Below, piece by piece: positions 19,114 through 27,172 of a stretch of 64,000 bases of DNA (positions are counted from its first letter, which is position 1; every line of letters begins with the position of its first letter). A program made the translations under genes and the position numbers. This DNA is from UBA5793 sp040255465 (lineage in GTDB: Bacteria > Planctomycetota > Phycisphaerae > Phycisphaerales > UBA5793), in assembly GCA_040255465.1 (NCBI GenBank), contig JBDZVA010000004.1:124001-188000 (forward strand), read 5' to 3'. The notes beneath the pieces were generated by a model. The model saw nothing but the letters and a program-made list of their open reading frames with translations, was not told the DNA's origin and ran no database searches.

Positions 19114-20238
19114 TTAGCTGACGGTCTCTGATCGCGCCGCCAGCCAGTCGCAGGCGCGCGGCCACAACTCCCGGTGCGCCTTGCTGCCCACCGCCAGGCC
19201 GATGTGTCCCGCCCGCACACTCATCACTTCATAGTCGCGCGAACTCACATACTCCTTCGCCGGCAGGCTCTGCCCGCACGGCACGAGGTGATCCGCCTCG
19301 GCCACGAGGTTGAGCATCGGGCAGGTGATGTTCGCCAGGTTGATGCGGTGCTCGCCGAGCGGGAAGCGTCCCTGGATCAGCAGGTTCTGCTGCAGGCCGT
19401 ACTTCACAAAATCGCGATACACCTCGCCGGCGATCGGAATGTCGTCGCTGCTCCACGTTTCCATCGCGAAGAACTCTTCGAGGAACTTCTCATCCGTCAT
19501 CCGCTCGTAGAAACCCAGCCACTTGTTGACGTACGTATCGATCGGCCGCAGCATGCGGAACGACGAGCCGAGAAACTCCGGCGGGACGTTGCCCAGCGTA
19601 TCGACGAGGTTGTCCACGTCAAAATACTTCGAGTCGGTCCACAGCGCCAGCAACTGGCTGCGGTCCGTCCAGTCGACCGGCGCCGCCATGAGAATGAAAT
19701 TGGCGATCAACTCCTGGTGCAGCGAGGTGTACATCGCGCTCATCGTGCCGCCCATGCAGTATCCCAGCAGCGAAATCTGATCGACTTCACAGGCCTCGAG
19801 CAAGTACTGCACAATCCGGTGGAGGTGGCCCTCGATGTAGTCATGCAGCGTGCGGTCGTTGTCAGCCGGGGTCGGTTCGCCCCAGTCGATGAGGTACACG
19901 TCAAAGCCCCGGTTGAGGAACTGGCGAATCACGCTCTTGTGCTCGAGCAGATCGAGCACGTAGGGGCGGTTTACGAGGGCAAAGACGCACAGCAGCGGCG
20001 TGGTGAACGCCTTGGGCACGTCGCTGCGGTACCGCCGCAACTTCACCGGCCCGGACTCGAACACCACCTCATACTCTGTCGCACCCTTGCGCGCCTTGCG
20101 GGCGTACTCCATCACCTTGGGCATCATCCCCACCCGCTCGAACCACCCCTGCACGTCGGCGTTAGGAAAGGGAAACATCTGCCCCATGAACGAGTCGGCA
20201 GGTTCGGATGTCTGATGCGTGCTCTGCTGCGTGGTCAT
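19114..20238 (-). CDS. phaC: Class III poly(3-hydroxyalkanoate) synthase, PhaC subunit
   Basis: 374 residues, the size of class III PhaC (about 355-370) rather than the ~590 of class I. The alpha/beta-hydrolase core has the lipase-like box G-Y-C161-M-G-G with the nucleophilic Cys, Asp in AEADHLVP (D316) and H345 (RAGHIG). The segment DVYLIDWGEP is characteristic. It polymerises (R)-hydroxyacyl-CoA at the granule surface and requires a PhaE partner, for which the gene immediately upstream (20296-20841) is the candidate. No strong Shine-Dalgarno was seen. Confidence 0.92.
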   Translation of the reverse strand: MTTQQSTHQTSEPADSFMGQMFPFPNADVQGWFERVGMMPKVMEYARKARKGATEYEVVFESGPVKLRRYRSDVPKAFTTPLLCVFALVNRPYVLDLLEHKSVIRQFLNRGFDVYLIDWGEPTPADNDRTLHDYIEGHLHRIVQYLLEACEVDQISLLGYCMGGTMSAMYTSLHQELIANFILMAAPVDWTDRSQLLALWTDSKYFDVDNLVDTLGNVPPEFLGSSFRMLRPIDTYVNKWLGFYERMTDEKFLEEFFAMETWSSDDIPIAGEVYRDFVKYGLQQNLLIQGRFPLGEHRINLANITCPMLNLVAEADHLVPCGQSLPAKEYVSSRDYEVMSVRAGHIGLAVGSKAHRELWPRACDWLAARSETVS

Positions 20239-20295
20239 GATGCGCTGCTGGCTTTCAGGTTGGGCGGCTGCGGCTGATTAGTTCGCCAGGCGCGT

Positions 20296-20841
20296 TCAGC
20301 GCTTGCGCTTCTTGGCTGTCTTCTTGCTTGTCTTCTTTGTGGCGGATCGTTTGGCCGTTTTCTTTGCCGTGCCCCCGGCACCGGTGCGCCGGCGGGTGGT
20401 CTTCTTCTCCACGCCGAGTTTCTCTTCGATGGCGCTCAGTCGTGCGGCAATCTCGTCGATACGCCGCGTGATCCACGACTCGGCGTCCCGCACGGCGCCG
20501 ACCGCGTCGTAAATCCCCAGCGTCGAGCCGTAGGACTGCTCGGACGCCTTGCGGATGAACTCCTCCACCTGCCGCCGCATCGCCAGCGCCCCTTCGAGCG
20601 ACTGCTTCATCTGGTCAAGGAACTGGGGGCTGCGCATGTATTCATCCGCCCAGCGTGCCATGGTGTCGAGGTAGGCTTTCTGCATCTGCTTGAGCATCTC
20701 GGCGGGCATGTCCGGGGGCGGGCTCTGGGGCTGACCGGTCGCCTTGCTGAACTGCCCCATCATCTGCTGCCACATGGCTTGCATGGCCGTGGGATCAAAC
20801 GGGGGCATCGAGAATGGCGGGTGATTGGACTGCTGGGTCAT
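20296..20841 (-). CDS. phaE: PhaE-like PHA synthase subunit with Lys-rich tail
   Basis: 181 residues from ATG 20841 behind GGAGGA. The N-terminal half is Met/Gln/Pro-rich (MPPFDP, MWQQMMGQF) and is followed by long amphipathic helices (about 55-150), including YLDTMARWADEY, EFIRKASEQSYGS and RIDEIAARLSAIEEKLG. This matches the arrangement of the poorly conserved class III subunit PhaE and its position next to phaC. The last ~30 residues are a basic low-complexity tail (KKTAKR, KKTSKKTAKKRKR), resembling the DNA-binding tails of PhaF/PhaM granule proteins. A phasin-like protein is the alternative. Confidence 0.65.
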   Translation of the reverse strand: MTQQSNHPPFSMPPFDPTAMQAMWQQMMGQFSKATGQPQSPPPDMPAEMLKQMQKAYLDTMARWADEYMRSPQFLDQMKQSLEGALAMRRQVEEFIRKASEQSYGSTLGIYDAVGAVRDAESWITRRIDEIAARLSAIEEKLGVEKKTTRRRTGAGGTAKKTAKRSATKKTSKKTAKKRKR

Positions 20842-20940
20842 GGTGCCGGTTCCTCCTCGCATGAGTCGTCGCGCCCCGACCGCTCGGGGATGACGATCAT
20901 CGTGCGGCGGCTGTCTGCGAAATCAACTTCGCCGGTGCAT

Positions 20941-20981
20941 GAAAGAAGGCCGCGAGCCGCGCCTGAGCGCAACAGCGGCCT
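20941..20981 (-). terminator. Possible terminator after the phasin gene
   Basis: On the minus strand AGGCCGC pairs with GCGGCCT across a 21-base loop and is followed by TCTTTC. It lies 30 bp after the phasin stop. The loop is long and the T-run weak. Confidence 0.35.
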
Positions 20982-21010
20982 CCTCGGGGTTGACGATCGC
21001 TGCCGCACAC

Positions 21011-21535
21011 TCAGGCTTTGACGCGGACGCGGTTCTTGCCGTCGGCGGGGGTCTCGCCATTGGCCGCACTGGTCGCCATCGCGGCAGCGTTGTTCATCAT
21101 CGAGCGGCCGAACTCCGCGGCGTCGTTGACGCGCTCGTTCATGAAGGCCATCTCGCGATTGATCATGTCGGCCGTCGTCTTGGCGGATTCCTGCATGAAC
21201 TTGTCGGTGGACTGGCGGGTCTTTTCCGCGTCCATCGGCCAGGCCAACTCGGGCTGGGCCTTGAAGAACTCGCGGGTGTGCTCGATGCCGTCGCGCATCA
21301 TGTTGGCGACGAACTTCTCGCCTTCGAGGGTCTGGCGGTTCGTGTAGTCGATGCACTTCTCAGCCGCCTCGCGGGCCTGGGGCTGCATGTTCTCGAGGCC
21401 GGCGGGCTTGTTGAAGGCGCCGACCATGTTGGTCACGAACTGCTCGTGCGCCTTGACCGCGTTGAGGGCGGCGTCGGTCCACTGCTGGTTCCAGTTGCGA
21501 AGCGTTTCGTTGTATTGTTGTGCGTTTGCGTTCAT
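21011..21535 (-). CDS. Phasin-family protein
   Basis: 174 residues from ATG 21535, preceded by GGGAG; the open frame to 21766 is an artefact of an open upstream region. Almost entirely helical and Met/Ala/Asn-rich, with no Cys-based active site: NETLRNWNQQWTDAAL, AHEQFVTNMVGAF, NRQTLEGEKFVANM and a C-terminal MNNAAAMATSAANGE. This matches phasins, which coat PHA granules. It lies between phaE and the divergent regulator phaR, the usual arrangement for a PhaR-repressed phasin. Confidence 0.75.
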   Translation of the reverse strand: MNANAQQYNETLRNWNQQWTDAALNAVKAHEQFVTNMVGAFNKPAGLENMQPQAREAAEKCIDYTNRQTLEGEKFVANMMRDGIEHTREFFKAQPELAWPMDAEKTRQSTDKFMQESAKTTADMINREMAFMNERVNDAAEFGRSMMNNAAAMATSAANGETPADGKNRVRVKA

Positions 21536-21605
21536 TTTGGTGCTCCCGGCCGGCCCATGCCAGCTCTGTTGATTTGTGGCGTAAAGAAGCCATTTCGACT
21601 GGACT

Positions 21606-21633
21606 ATCATACAATCGATCGGCTCGGCGTCCA
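21606..21633 (-). promoter_or_regulatory. Candidate phasin promoter
   Basis: Minus-strand TATGAT (21611-21606) lies 16 bp downstream of TGGACG (21633-21628), about 70 bp upstream of the phasin start. The -35 is weak. Confidence 0.4.
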
Positions 21634-21641
21634 GTCCGGAA

Positions 21642-21677
21642 TTGTGCATTTGCAAAAAATGTTGTGCAGAGGCACAA
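21642..21677. promoter_or_regulatory. Candidate PhaR operator (TTGTGC repeats)
   Basis: TTGTGC occurs at 21642-21647 and again at 21662-21667, where it pairs with GCACAA (21672-21677) as a perfect inverted repeat around AGAG. The site is centred between the divergent phasin and phaR genes. PhaR proteins are known to bind TGC/GCA-rich repeats; binding here is inferred. Confidence 0.45.
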
Positions 21678-21720
21678 GCCGGCGGCAATCTCGGGCGATG
21701 ACCCGAGGCAGGGAGGCCCC

Positions 21721-22368
21721 ATGGCCAGCAAGCGAACGAAAAAGAAAACGACCGGAGCGCACGCAAAGGGCAAGAAAAAGCCCGCCGCCCGATCCCGCCG
21801 GCGCCAGGCGAGCCCGCCGGACACCACCCCTCCCTCCGCGCCGCCTGGCGTGGCCGTCATTCGCAAGTACGCCAACCGCCGCCTCTACGACACCACCACC
21901 AGCCGCCACATCACGCAGGAAGACCTCTATCGCATGGTGACGCACGGCACGATCGTGCGCATCCTCGACGCCTCCACCGAGGAGGACATCACCAACCAGA
22001 CGCTGGCGCTGGCCCTGATCGAACACGACCCCGCCAAACTCCGCCTTATGCCCACCTGGCTGCTGCACCAGATGATCCGGCTCCACGAACAGGCCCTCGG
22101 CGGGTGGATCAACACACTCTGGCAACCCCTCGCCAGCGGCGCCGTGCCGATGCCCGGCTGGCCCCCGTCGGCCGGGGTGTGGCCCGGCAGCGCGGGCCCG
22201 GCGGGGGCGAGCCCGTGGAACCCCTGGGCGCCCGTCGCCGCACCGGGACCAGTCCCGGCGTCAGCGGCCCAGGAGGCAGCCTCGGGGCGCGGCTCTGATC
22301 TCGATGAGCTTCGCCGCGAGGTGGCTCGGCTGCTGGCGCGACTGGGCGAACTCGAGCAACCTGGTTGA
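21721..22368 (+). CDS. phaR: PHA accumulation regulator PhaR
   Basis: 215 residues from ATG 21721 with GGGAGG upstream. After a basic N-terminus (KRTKKKTTGAHAKGKKK), residues about 42-105 contain the PHB accumulation regulator DNA-binding domain: IRKYANRRLYDTTTSRHIT, DLYRMV and ILDASTEEDIT. The typical C-terminal polymer-binding region is replaced by a Pro/Gly/Ala/Trp-rich stretch and a terminal helix (DLDELRREVARLLARLGELE). PhaR represses phasin and its own gene and is released by binding PHA. Divergent from the phasin gene by 185 bp. Confidence 0.88.
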   Translation: MASKRTKKKTTGAHAKGKKKPAARSRRRQASPPDTTPPSAPPGVAVIRKYANRRLYDTTTSRHITQEDLYRMVTHGTIVRILDASTEEDITNQTLALALIEHDPAKLRLMPTWLLHQMIRLHEQALGGWINTLWQPLASGAVPMPGWPPSAGVWPGSAGPAGASPWNPWAPVAAPGPVPASAAQEAASGRGSDLDELRREVARLLARLGELEQPG

Positions 22369-22684
22369 GGGAGAGCGGCTTCAACCGATCGCCCTCTGTT
22401 CGGTTAAAAATAGGGTATGACTTTGACTTTTTTCCGCAATCCAAATGATTGACGCGATCTCATCCCCATTCTCATGCTATTCTTAACCATTGGTGGGATA
22501 CATCCCGGCTAGGTCGCCGGGAGAGCAGGCCTGAGTGACCGGGCTCGGCCTGCGCCGCATCGTTGCCAGCGCACTCTCGACGGAGCACGCCGGCACAATG
22601 TTCCGGTGGTTGAATTACGCTGCACAGGCGAAATTTTTGCTTCGCGTCCGACGCAAAGATGAAAATCCAGAAAGGGGTTGCGGA
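22369..22684. other. Intergenic leader of the first prepilin-like gene
   Basis: About 316 bp, locally AT-rich around 22400-22490. An in-frame extension of the downstream gene opens at 22535 but has no ribosome-binding site. The Shine-Dalgarno AAAGGGG sits just before ATG 22685. No clear promoter pair could be fixed. Confidence 0.5.
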
Positions 22685-23578
22685 ATGTCACGCAAGTCTG
22701 TCCGAGGTTTTACATTGATCGAACTTCTGGTGGTGATTTCCATCATCGCCCTGCTCATCGGCCTCCTGCTCCCGGCTCTCAGCCGAGCGCGCGAGTCGGC
22801 CCGCACGACCGCCTGCCTGAGCAACCTCTCGCAGATCATCCGCGCCTCTGGCATGTATCAGGATGACGGCGAAGACTACATGCCCGTCATGCGGCCCTAC
22901 AACAGCAACGCGTGGTCGAACTTCAATCACGGCGGCCGCTATCCGGTTCAGGGAAGCATCTTCGGCACGAACAACTATTGCGTCTTCCCCTTTGACCGCC
23001 CTCTCAATAAGTACGCCCATCCCGAACTGCCTCGTGGCGGCAGCGCGTGCCTCGATCCGAGCCGCTGGAGCAACGGCTACAACCAGCGCATGGATCCGGG
23101 CCTGGGAGAAGCCGACTTCCGCAACCCCGACAAATTCAACTTCCCCATCTTTGAGTGCCCTGCTGACAAGGCGGGCGGCTACAACTATCAGGAGACCAAC
23201 GGCAACATCGGCTACGGCCGCTCCTGCTACGCCGCGATCGGCACCTCCTACATGTTCAACTGCTACTGGCTCCAGATCCTCTCGGGTCACCCCCGGGCCA
23301 ACAGTTCGTGGACCTGGCCGCGCGGCACCCGCATGTACCGCCGCGCCCGCCTCGTCTATCCGAGCCAGTTCGTCGGCTACATCGACGATCCGACCGACGC
23401 CACCTTCTGGCAGAATCGTGCCCCGGATCGCACGCACCACGGCCAGCCGGACACCAATTCGTGGTCCTTCCTCGATGGCCACGCGGCCCAGGTCAAGACG
23501 GTCTACAACGGCAACAGCAACCGCCCCGAGTACAACACCTCGGAGTACTTCACCGTCTTCCCCGAGTACCTCCAGTAA
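22685..23578 (+). CDS. Prepilin-like protein, paralogue 1 of 4
   Basis: 297 residues. A type IV prepilin N-terminus is visible: short basic leader, then G-F-T-L-I-E-L-L with cleavage after Gly and Glu at mature position 5, and a hydrophobic helix (VVISIIALLIGLLLPAL). The C-terminal ~250 residues are the planctomycete-type extension with CVFPFDRPLNKYAHPELP, NFPIFECPADK, GRSCY, RLVYPSQFVGY and the end motif S-F-L-D-G-H-A. Exported as a pilin or pseudopilin subunit; no assembly machinery lies nearby. Closest to paralogue 4 (shared DDGEDYMPVMRPY and FTVFPEYLQ). Confidence 0.87.
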   Translation: MSRKSVRGFTLIELLVVISIIALLIGLLLPALSRARESARTTACLSNLSQIIRASGMYQDDGEDYMPVMRPYNSNAWSNFNHGGRYPVQGSIFGTNNYCVFPFDRPLNKYAHPELPRGGSACLDPSRWSNGYNQRMDPGLGEADFRNPDKFNFPIFECPADKAGGYNYQETNGNIGYGRSCYAAIGTSYMFNCYWLQILSGHPRANSSWTWPRGTRMYRRARLVYPSQFVGYIDDPTDATFWQNRAPDRTHHGQPDTNSWSFLDGHAAQVKTVYNGNSNRPEYNTSEYFTVFPEYLQ

Positions 23579-23611
23579 GTTCCCCAGCCTCAATCGCTTG
23601 AAAACCTCCCA

Positions 23612-23640
23612 GGAGCCCGCACCCCCGTGCGGGCTCCTTT
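23612..23640 (+). terminator. Intrinsic terminator after prepilin paralogue 1
   Basis: An 11-bp perfect stem (GGAGCCCGCAC and its complement) with a CCCC loop, followed by TTT. The same stem recurs after paralogues 2 and 3. Confidence 0.8.
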
Positions 23641-23725
23641 CGTTGTCACGCCCTCGTGCCTCACCGCGGACAGCCGACGGCCCACCACCATTTCTGTGTC
23701 CAGCAGGCAAATTAGGGGAGAATTC

Positions 23726-23754
23726 TTGCAGAACCGCCGAATGTCGGTTATACT
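23726..23754 (+). promoter_or_regulatory. Promoter of prepilin paralogue 2
   Basis: TTGCAG (23726-23731), 17-bp spacer, TATACT (23749-23754), 90 bp before the ATG. Nearly identical elements precede paralogue 3. Confidence 0.65.
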
Positions 23755-23843
23755 GCATTCAGCCACGCGATCGGATCGGCGGACTTTGAGGGCTGGCCCG
23801 TACGTCGCCGCGCTGGCCCACCCGTTTTGAAAGGGGTACTGAC

Positions 23844-24731
23844 ATGTCAAATCGAACTCGGCGGGGCTTCACACTCATCGAACTTCTGGTGGTGATCTCC
23901 ATCATTGCACTTCTCATCGGGCTGCTTTTGCCGGCGCTGAGTCGAGCGAGGGAGGCCGCAAAGACCACCGCATGCCTGAGCCAGATGGGACAGATCATTC
24001 GATCCTGCTCCATGTACCAGGATGATCAGAACGACGCGATGCCCGTCGCGTTCCCCTACAGCAGCCGCGATGGCAACTCCGGCGCGCTCTCGAATTACAA
24101 CCACGGTGGCCGGTACCCCGTTTCGGGCAGCCGCAACACCCTCTACTGCGTCTTCCCGTTCGACCGCCCGTTGAACAAGTACGCCCACCCCGAACTGCCT
24201 CGCGGCGGCTCGGAATGTCGCGACATCTCGCAGTGGGCGAACTACACGCAGCGCATGGACCGGGGACTGAGCACTCAGGACTTCCAGGATCCGAAGAAGT
24301 TCAACTTCCCGATCTTCCAGTGCCCCGCCGACAAGACGTGGAACTACCAGGAGAACGGCGGACAGATTCTTGACGGCCGTTCCTGCTACGAGGCCATCGG
24401 CTCATCGTACCTCTTCAATATCTACTGGCAGTCATGGGCCAGCCGTCACCCGCGTCGCAATGCGTCGTGGAACTGGCAGCGCGGCACCAAGATGTTCCAG
24501 CGGGCTCGCCTCGTCTATCCCAGCCAGTTCATCGGGTTCTTCGATGACCCGCTGGACGACACCTTCTGGCTCGGCCGCACCCCGCCGCAGACGCACCACG
24601 GCCAGCCGGACACCAACTCCGTCTCCTTCCTCGACGCCCACGCCGAGCAGCTGAAGACCGAGTATCAGAACAACGCCCCGGCGTACATCACCAGCAAGTA
24701 CTTCCTGATCTTCCCCGAGTACATTCAGTAA
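23844..24731 (+). CDS. Prepilin-like protein, paralogue 2 of 4
   Basis: 295 residues with GAAAGGGG before the ATG. Prepilin leader MSNRTRRG, then FTLIELLVV and the same hydrophobic helix as paralogue 1. The body keeps FPFDRPLNKYAHPELP, NFPIFQCPADK, GRSCYEAIGSSYLFN, RLVYPSQFIGF and THHGQPDTNS, but the terminal motif reads S-F-L-D-A-H-A rather than D-G-H-A. Closest to paralogue 3. It has its own promoter and terminator, so it is an independent transcription unit. Confidence 0.87.
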   Translation: MSNRTRRGFTLIELLVVISIIALLIGLLLPALSRAREAAKTTACLSQMGQIIRSCSMYQDDQNDAMPVAFPYSSRDGNSGALSNYNHGGRYPVSGSRNTLYCVFPFDRPLNKYAHPELPRGGSECRDISQWANYTQRMDRGLSTQDFQDPKKFNFPIFQCPADKTWNYQENGGQILDGRSCYEAIGSSYLFNIYWQSWASRHPRRNASWNWQRGTKMFQRARLVYPSQFIGFFDDPLDDTFWLGRTPPQTHHGQPDTNSVSFLDAHAEQLKTEYQNNAPAYITSKYFLIFPEYIQ

Positions 24732-24764
24732 CTTGCACTGACTCGAATGCAGCAACGCCTACCG

Positions 24765-24795
24765 GGAGCCCGCACGCATGTGCGGGCTCCTTTTT
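24765..24795 (+). terminator. Intrinsic terminator after prepilin paralogue 2
   Basis: Perfect 11-bp stem with a GCAT loop, followed by TTTTT. Confidence 0.85.
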
Positions 24796-24835
24796 GCTTG
24801 CCCCCGGCCAGTTGACGAGATTTCCCAGAAATCCC

Positions 24836-24864
24836 TTGCAGATCCGAGTGGAATCGGTTACACT
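24836..24864 (+). promoter_or_regulatory. Promoter of prepilin paralogue 3
   Basis: TTGCAG (24836-24841), 17-bp spacer, TACACT (24859-24864). The flanking bases match the promoter of paralogue 2 (ATCGGTTACACTGAATCCAG against GTCGGTTATACTGCATTCAG). Confidence 0.65.
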
Positions 24865-24954
24865 GAATCCAGCCACATGACAGAAACGGCGGTCCTGATA
24901 CGATCGGCCCGCACGATGCAAAGCCGGTCGGCCCATTCTGAAAGGGGTTGCGGC

Positions 24955-25842
24955 ATGGCACGTCACATTCGTCAAGGCTTCACTCTCATCGAACTGCTGG
25001 TGGTCATCTCCATCATCGCCCTGCTCATCGGCTTGCTCTTGCCGGCTCTCAGCCGAGCGAAGGAGGCGGCCAAAACCACCTCGTGCCTGAGCAACATGGG
25101 ACAGGTCATGCGATCCTGCACCATGTACCAGGACGACGCGAACGACTCCATGCCGGTTCGCGCACCGTACGGCAGCAACGGCGAGAATGGGAACCGCTCC
25201 AACTTCAACCACGGCGGACGCTACCCCACCACCGGGAGCCTCATGTTCCCGTTCTGCGTCTACCCTTTTGATCGGCCGCTCAACAAGTACGCCCATCCCA
25301 ATCTCCCGCTTGGCGGAACACCGGGGCGCGAACCCAACCAGGGGACGTTTGATCAAGGCCTCTCCAGCCAGGACTTCCAGAACCCGGAGAAGTTCAACTT
25401 CCCGATCTTCGAATGTCCGGGCGACAAGGCGATCGGCGCCAACTACCAGGAAGGCTGGGGCACGCTGCGCAACGGGAAGTCCTGCTACCAGGGCATCGGA
25501 TCGTCGTACCTCTTCAACATCTACTGGCAGAACTGGGCCAGCGGCCATCGACTTCGCAACGGCAACTGGACCTGGGCGCGCGGCACCAAGATGTTCCGAA
25601 GAGCGCGACTCGTCTACCCAAGCCAGTTCGTCGGCTTCTTCGACGACCCCACCGATGTGACCTTCTGGCAGAATCGCACCCCGCCGATGACACACCACGG
25701 CAAGGCGGACACGAACTCGTGGGCCTTCCTCGACGCCCATGCCGAACAGGTCCTCACCCAGTATGAAAGCGACGGCCAAAGTACGCGGCCATCGTACAAC
25801 ACGAGCAAGTACTTCCTGATCTTCCCCGAGTATCTCCAGTAG
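24955..25842 (+). CDS. Prepilin-like protein, paralogue 3 of 4
   Basis: 295 residues from ATG 24955 behind GAAAGGGG; the upstream frame from 24778 runs through the previous terminator and is not coding. Leader MARHIRQG, then FTLIELLVV. The body retains YPFDRPLNKYAHPNLP, NFPIFECPGDK, GKSCYQGIGSSYLFNIYWQ, RLVYPSQFVGFFDDP and F-L-D-A-H-A. Sister of paralogue 2. Predicted pilin or pseudopilin subunit processed by prepilin peptidase; the peptidase gene is not in the window. Confidence 0.87.
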   Translation: MARHIRQGFTLIELLVVISIIALLIGLLLPALSRAKEAAKTTSCLSNMGQVMRSCTMYQDDANDSMPVRAPYGSNGENGNRSNFNHGGRYPTTGSLMFPFCVYPFDRPLNKYAHPNLPLGGTPGREPNQGTFDQGLSSQDFQNPEKFNFPIFECPGDKAIGANYQEGWGTLRNGKSCYQGIGSSYLFNIYWQNWASGHRLRNGNWTWARGTKMFRRARLVYPSQFVGFFDDPTDVTFWQNRTPPMTHHGKADTNSWAFLDAHAEQVLTQYESDGQSTRPSYNTSKYFLIFPEYLQ

Positions 25843-25877
25843 TCGTCGCTGCATCGACGACCGGCAACACTCACGCG

Positions 25878-25904
25878 GAGCCCGCACCCCCGTGCGGGCT
25901 CTTT
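25878..25904 (+). terminator. Intrinsic terminator after prepilin paralogue 3
   Basis: A 10-bp stem (GAGCCCGCAC and its complement) with a CCCC loop, then TTTG. Same sequence family as the other two. Confidence 0.75.
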
Positions 25905-26120
25905 GCGTTGGCATCCGATGCACGCCGAGCGGGGGACGACCTCAGGGTCGCTTCCCTGATTCGCCAGAAAACCGGCAGGTTGAACTCGCAGCATCCGGCA
26001 CAGCCGTCATAGTAAGAGATGGCCGAAGCGCAACGCCTCGGCCCGCCCACGCCGGCGCGGCTGCTCGCACACTCAGCCCGGCGTCGGCGCTGGCAACCTC
26101 CCTCGTGAAAGGGGTGACGC

Positions 26121-27023
26121 ATGTCCATCCAGAACCGGCGCGGCTTCACGCTCATCGAACTGCTGGTCGTGATCTCCATCATCGCCCTGCTCATCGGCCT
26201 GCTGCTGCCGGCCCTGAGCCGCGCGCGCGAGGCGGCGCGCACCACCGCCTGCCTGAGCAACCTGGCGCAGATCATTCGCGCTTCGCACATGTATCAGGAC
26301 GACGGCGAAGACTACATGCCCGTCATGCGACCCTACCAGGGCAATGCGTGGTCGAACTACAACCACGGCGGCCGCTTCCCGGTGCAGGGTTCGCCCATGG
26401 GCACCGGCGGGGCCTTTCCGTATTGCGTCTTTCCCTTTGATCGACCGCTCAACAAGTACGCCATGCCGGATCTGCCGCGCGGCGGCACATCGTGCCTCGA
26501 CCCCGTGCAATGGGGCAACTACACCCAGCGCATGGATCGCGGACTCAGCGAGACGGACTTCCGCAACCCCGAAAAGTTCAACTTTCCGATCTTTGAATGC
26601 CCCGCGGACAAAGCCGGCGGCTACACCTATCAGGAGAACGGCGGCAACATCTCCTACGGCCGCTCGTGCTACCAGTCGATCGGCACTTCGTACATGTTCA
26701 ACGTCTACTGGTTCTACCTGCTCACGGGCCATCCGCGCGCCAACGCGCAGACATGGAGCTGGGCGCGCGGCGTGAAGATGTATCGCCGGGCCCGTCTCGT
26801 CTACCCGAGCCAGTTTGTCGGCTACATCGACGATCCGACCGACGCCACCTTCTGGCAGCGCCGGTCGCCGACCCGCACGCACCACGGCGCGCCCGACACC
26901 AACTCGTGGTCCTTCCTCGACGGACACGCCGGGCAGATCAAGACCGCCTACGACGGCAACTCGTCCTATCCGCTGTACAACACGGCTGACTATTTCACGG
27001 TGTTCCCCGAATACCTGCAGTAG
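26121..27023 (+). CDS. Prepilin-like protein, paralogue 4 of 4
   Basis: 300 residues with GAAAGGGG before the ATG. Leader MSIQNRRG, then FTLIELLVV and the conserved helix. The body has FPFDRPLNKYAMPDLP, NFPIFECPADKAGG, GRSCYQSIGTSYMFNVYW, RLVYPSQFVGYIDDPTDATF and S-F-L-D-G-H-A. Sister of paralogue 1, so the four copies form two pairs in A-B-B-A order. A degenerate copy of the common terminator follows at 27055-27079. Confidence 0.87.
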   Translation: MSIQNRRGFTLIELLVVISIIALLIGLLLPALSRAREAARTTACLSNLAQIIRASHMYQDDGEDYMPVMRPYQGNAWSNYNHGGRFPVQGSPMGTGGAFPYCVFPFDRPLNKYAMPDLPRGGTSCLDPVQWGNYTQRMDRGLSETDFRNPEKFNFPIFECPADKAGGYTYQENGGNISYGRSCYQSIGTSYMFNVYWFYLLTGHPRANAQTWSWARGVKMYRRARLVYPSQFVGYIDDPTDATFWQRRSPTRTHHGAPDTNSWSFLDGHAGQIKTAYDGNSSYPLYNTADYFTVFPEYLQ

Positions 27024-27054
27024 TCACGCCGGATCAGACTTGTGCAGCGCACCG

Positions 27055-27079
27055 GGAGCCCGCGCCAGCGTGCGGCTCG
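27055..27079 (+). terminator. Degenerate terminator after prepilin paralogue 4
   Basis: GGAGCCCGCGC can pair imperfectly with GTGCGGCTC (one base missing on the right arm). The T-run is reduced to GTTGCG. Confidence 0.45.
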
Positions 27080-27172
27080 TTGCGTTGGCCTCGTGTGCCG
27101 TGGCGGACACGTTGGGCCGCGTCGCGCCTGGCGTGGACCGCGCCGGCTGCGGCTCGCGTATGATCGACCACG

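Noticed and set aside
24778..24954. Extended N-terminus of prepilin paralogue 3
   Set aside because: It runs through the terminator of paralogue 2 and the promoter, and would place 59 residues ahead of the prepilin leader.
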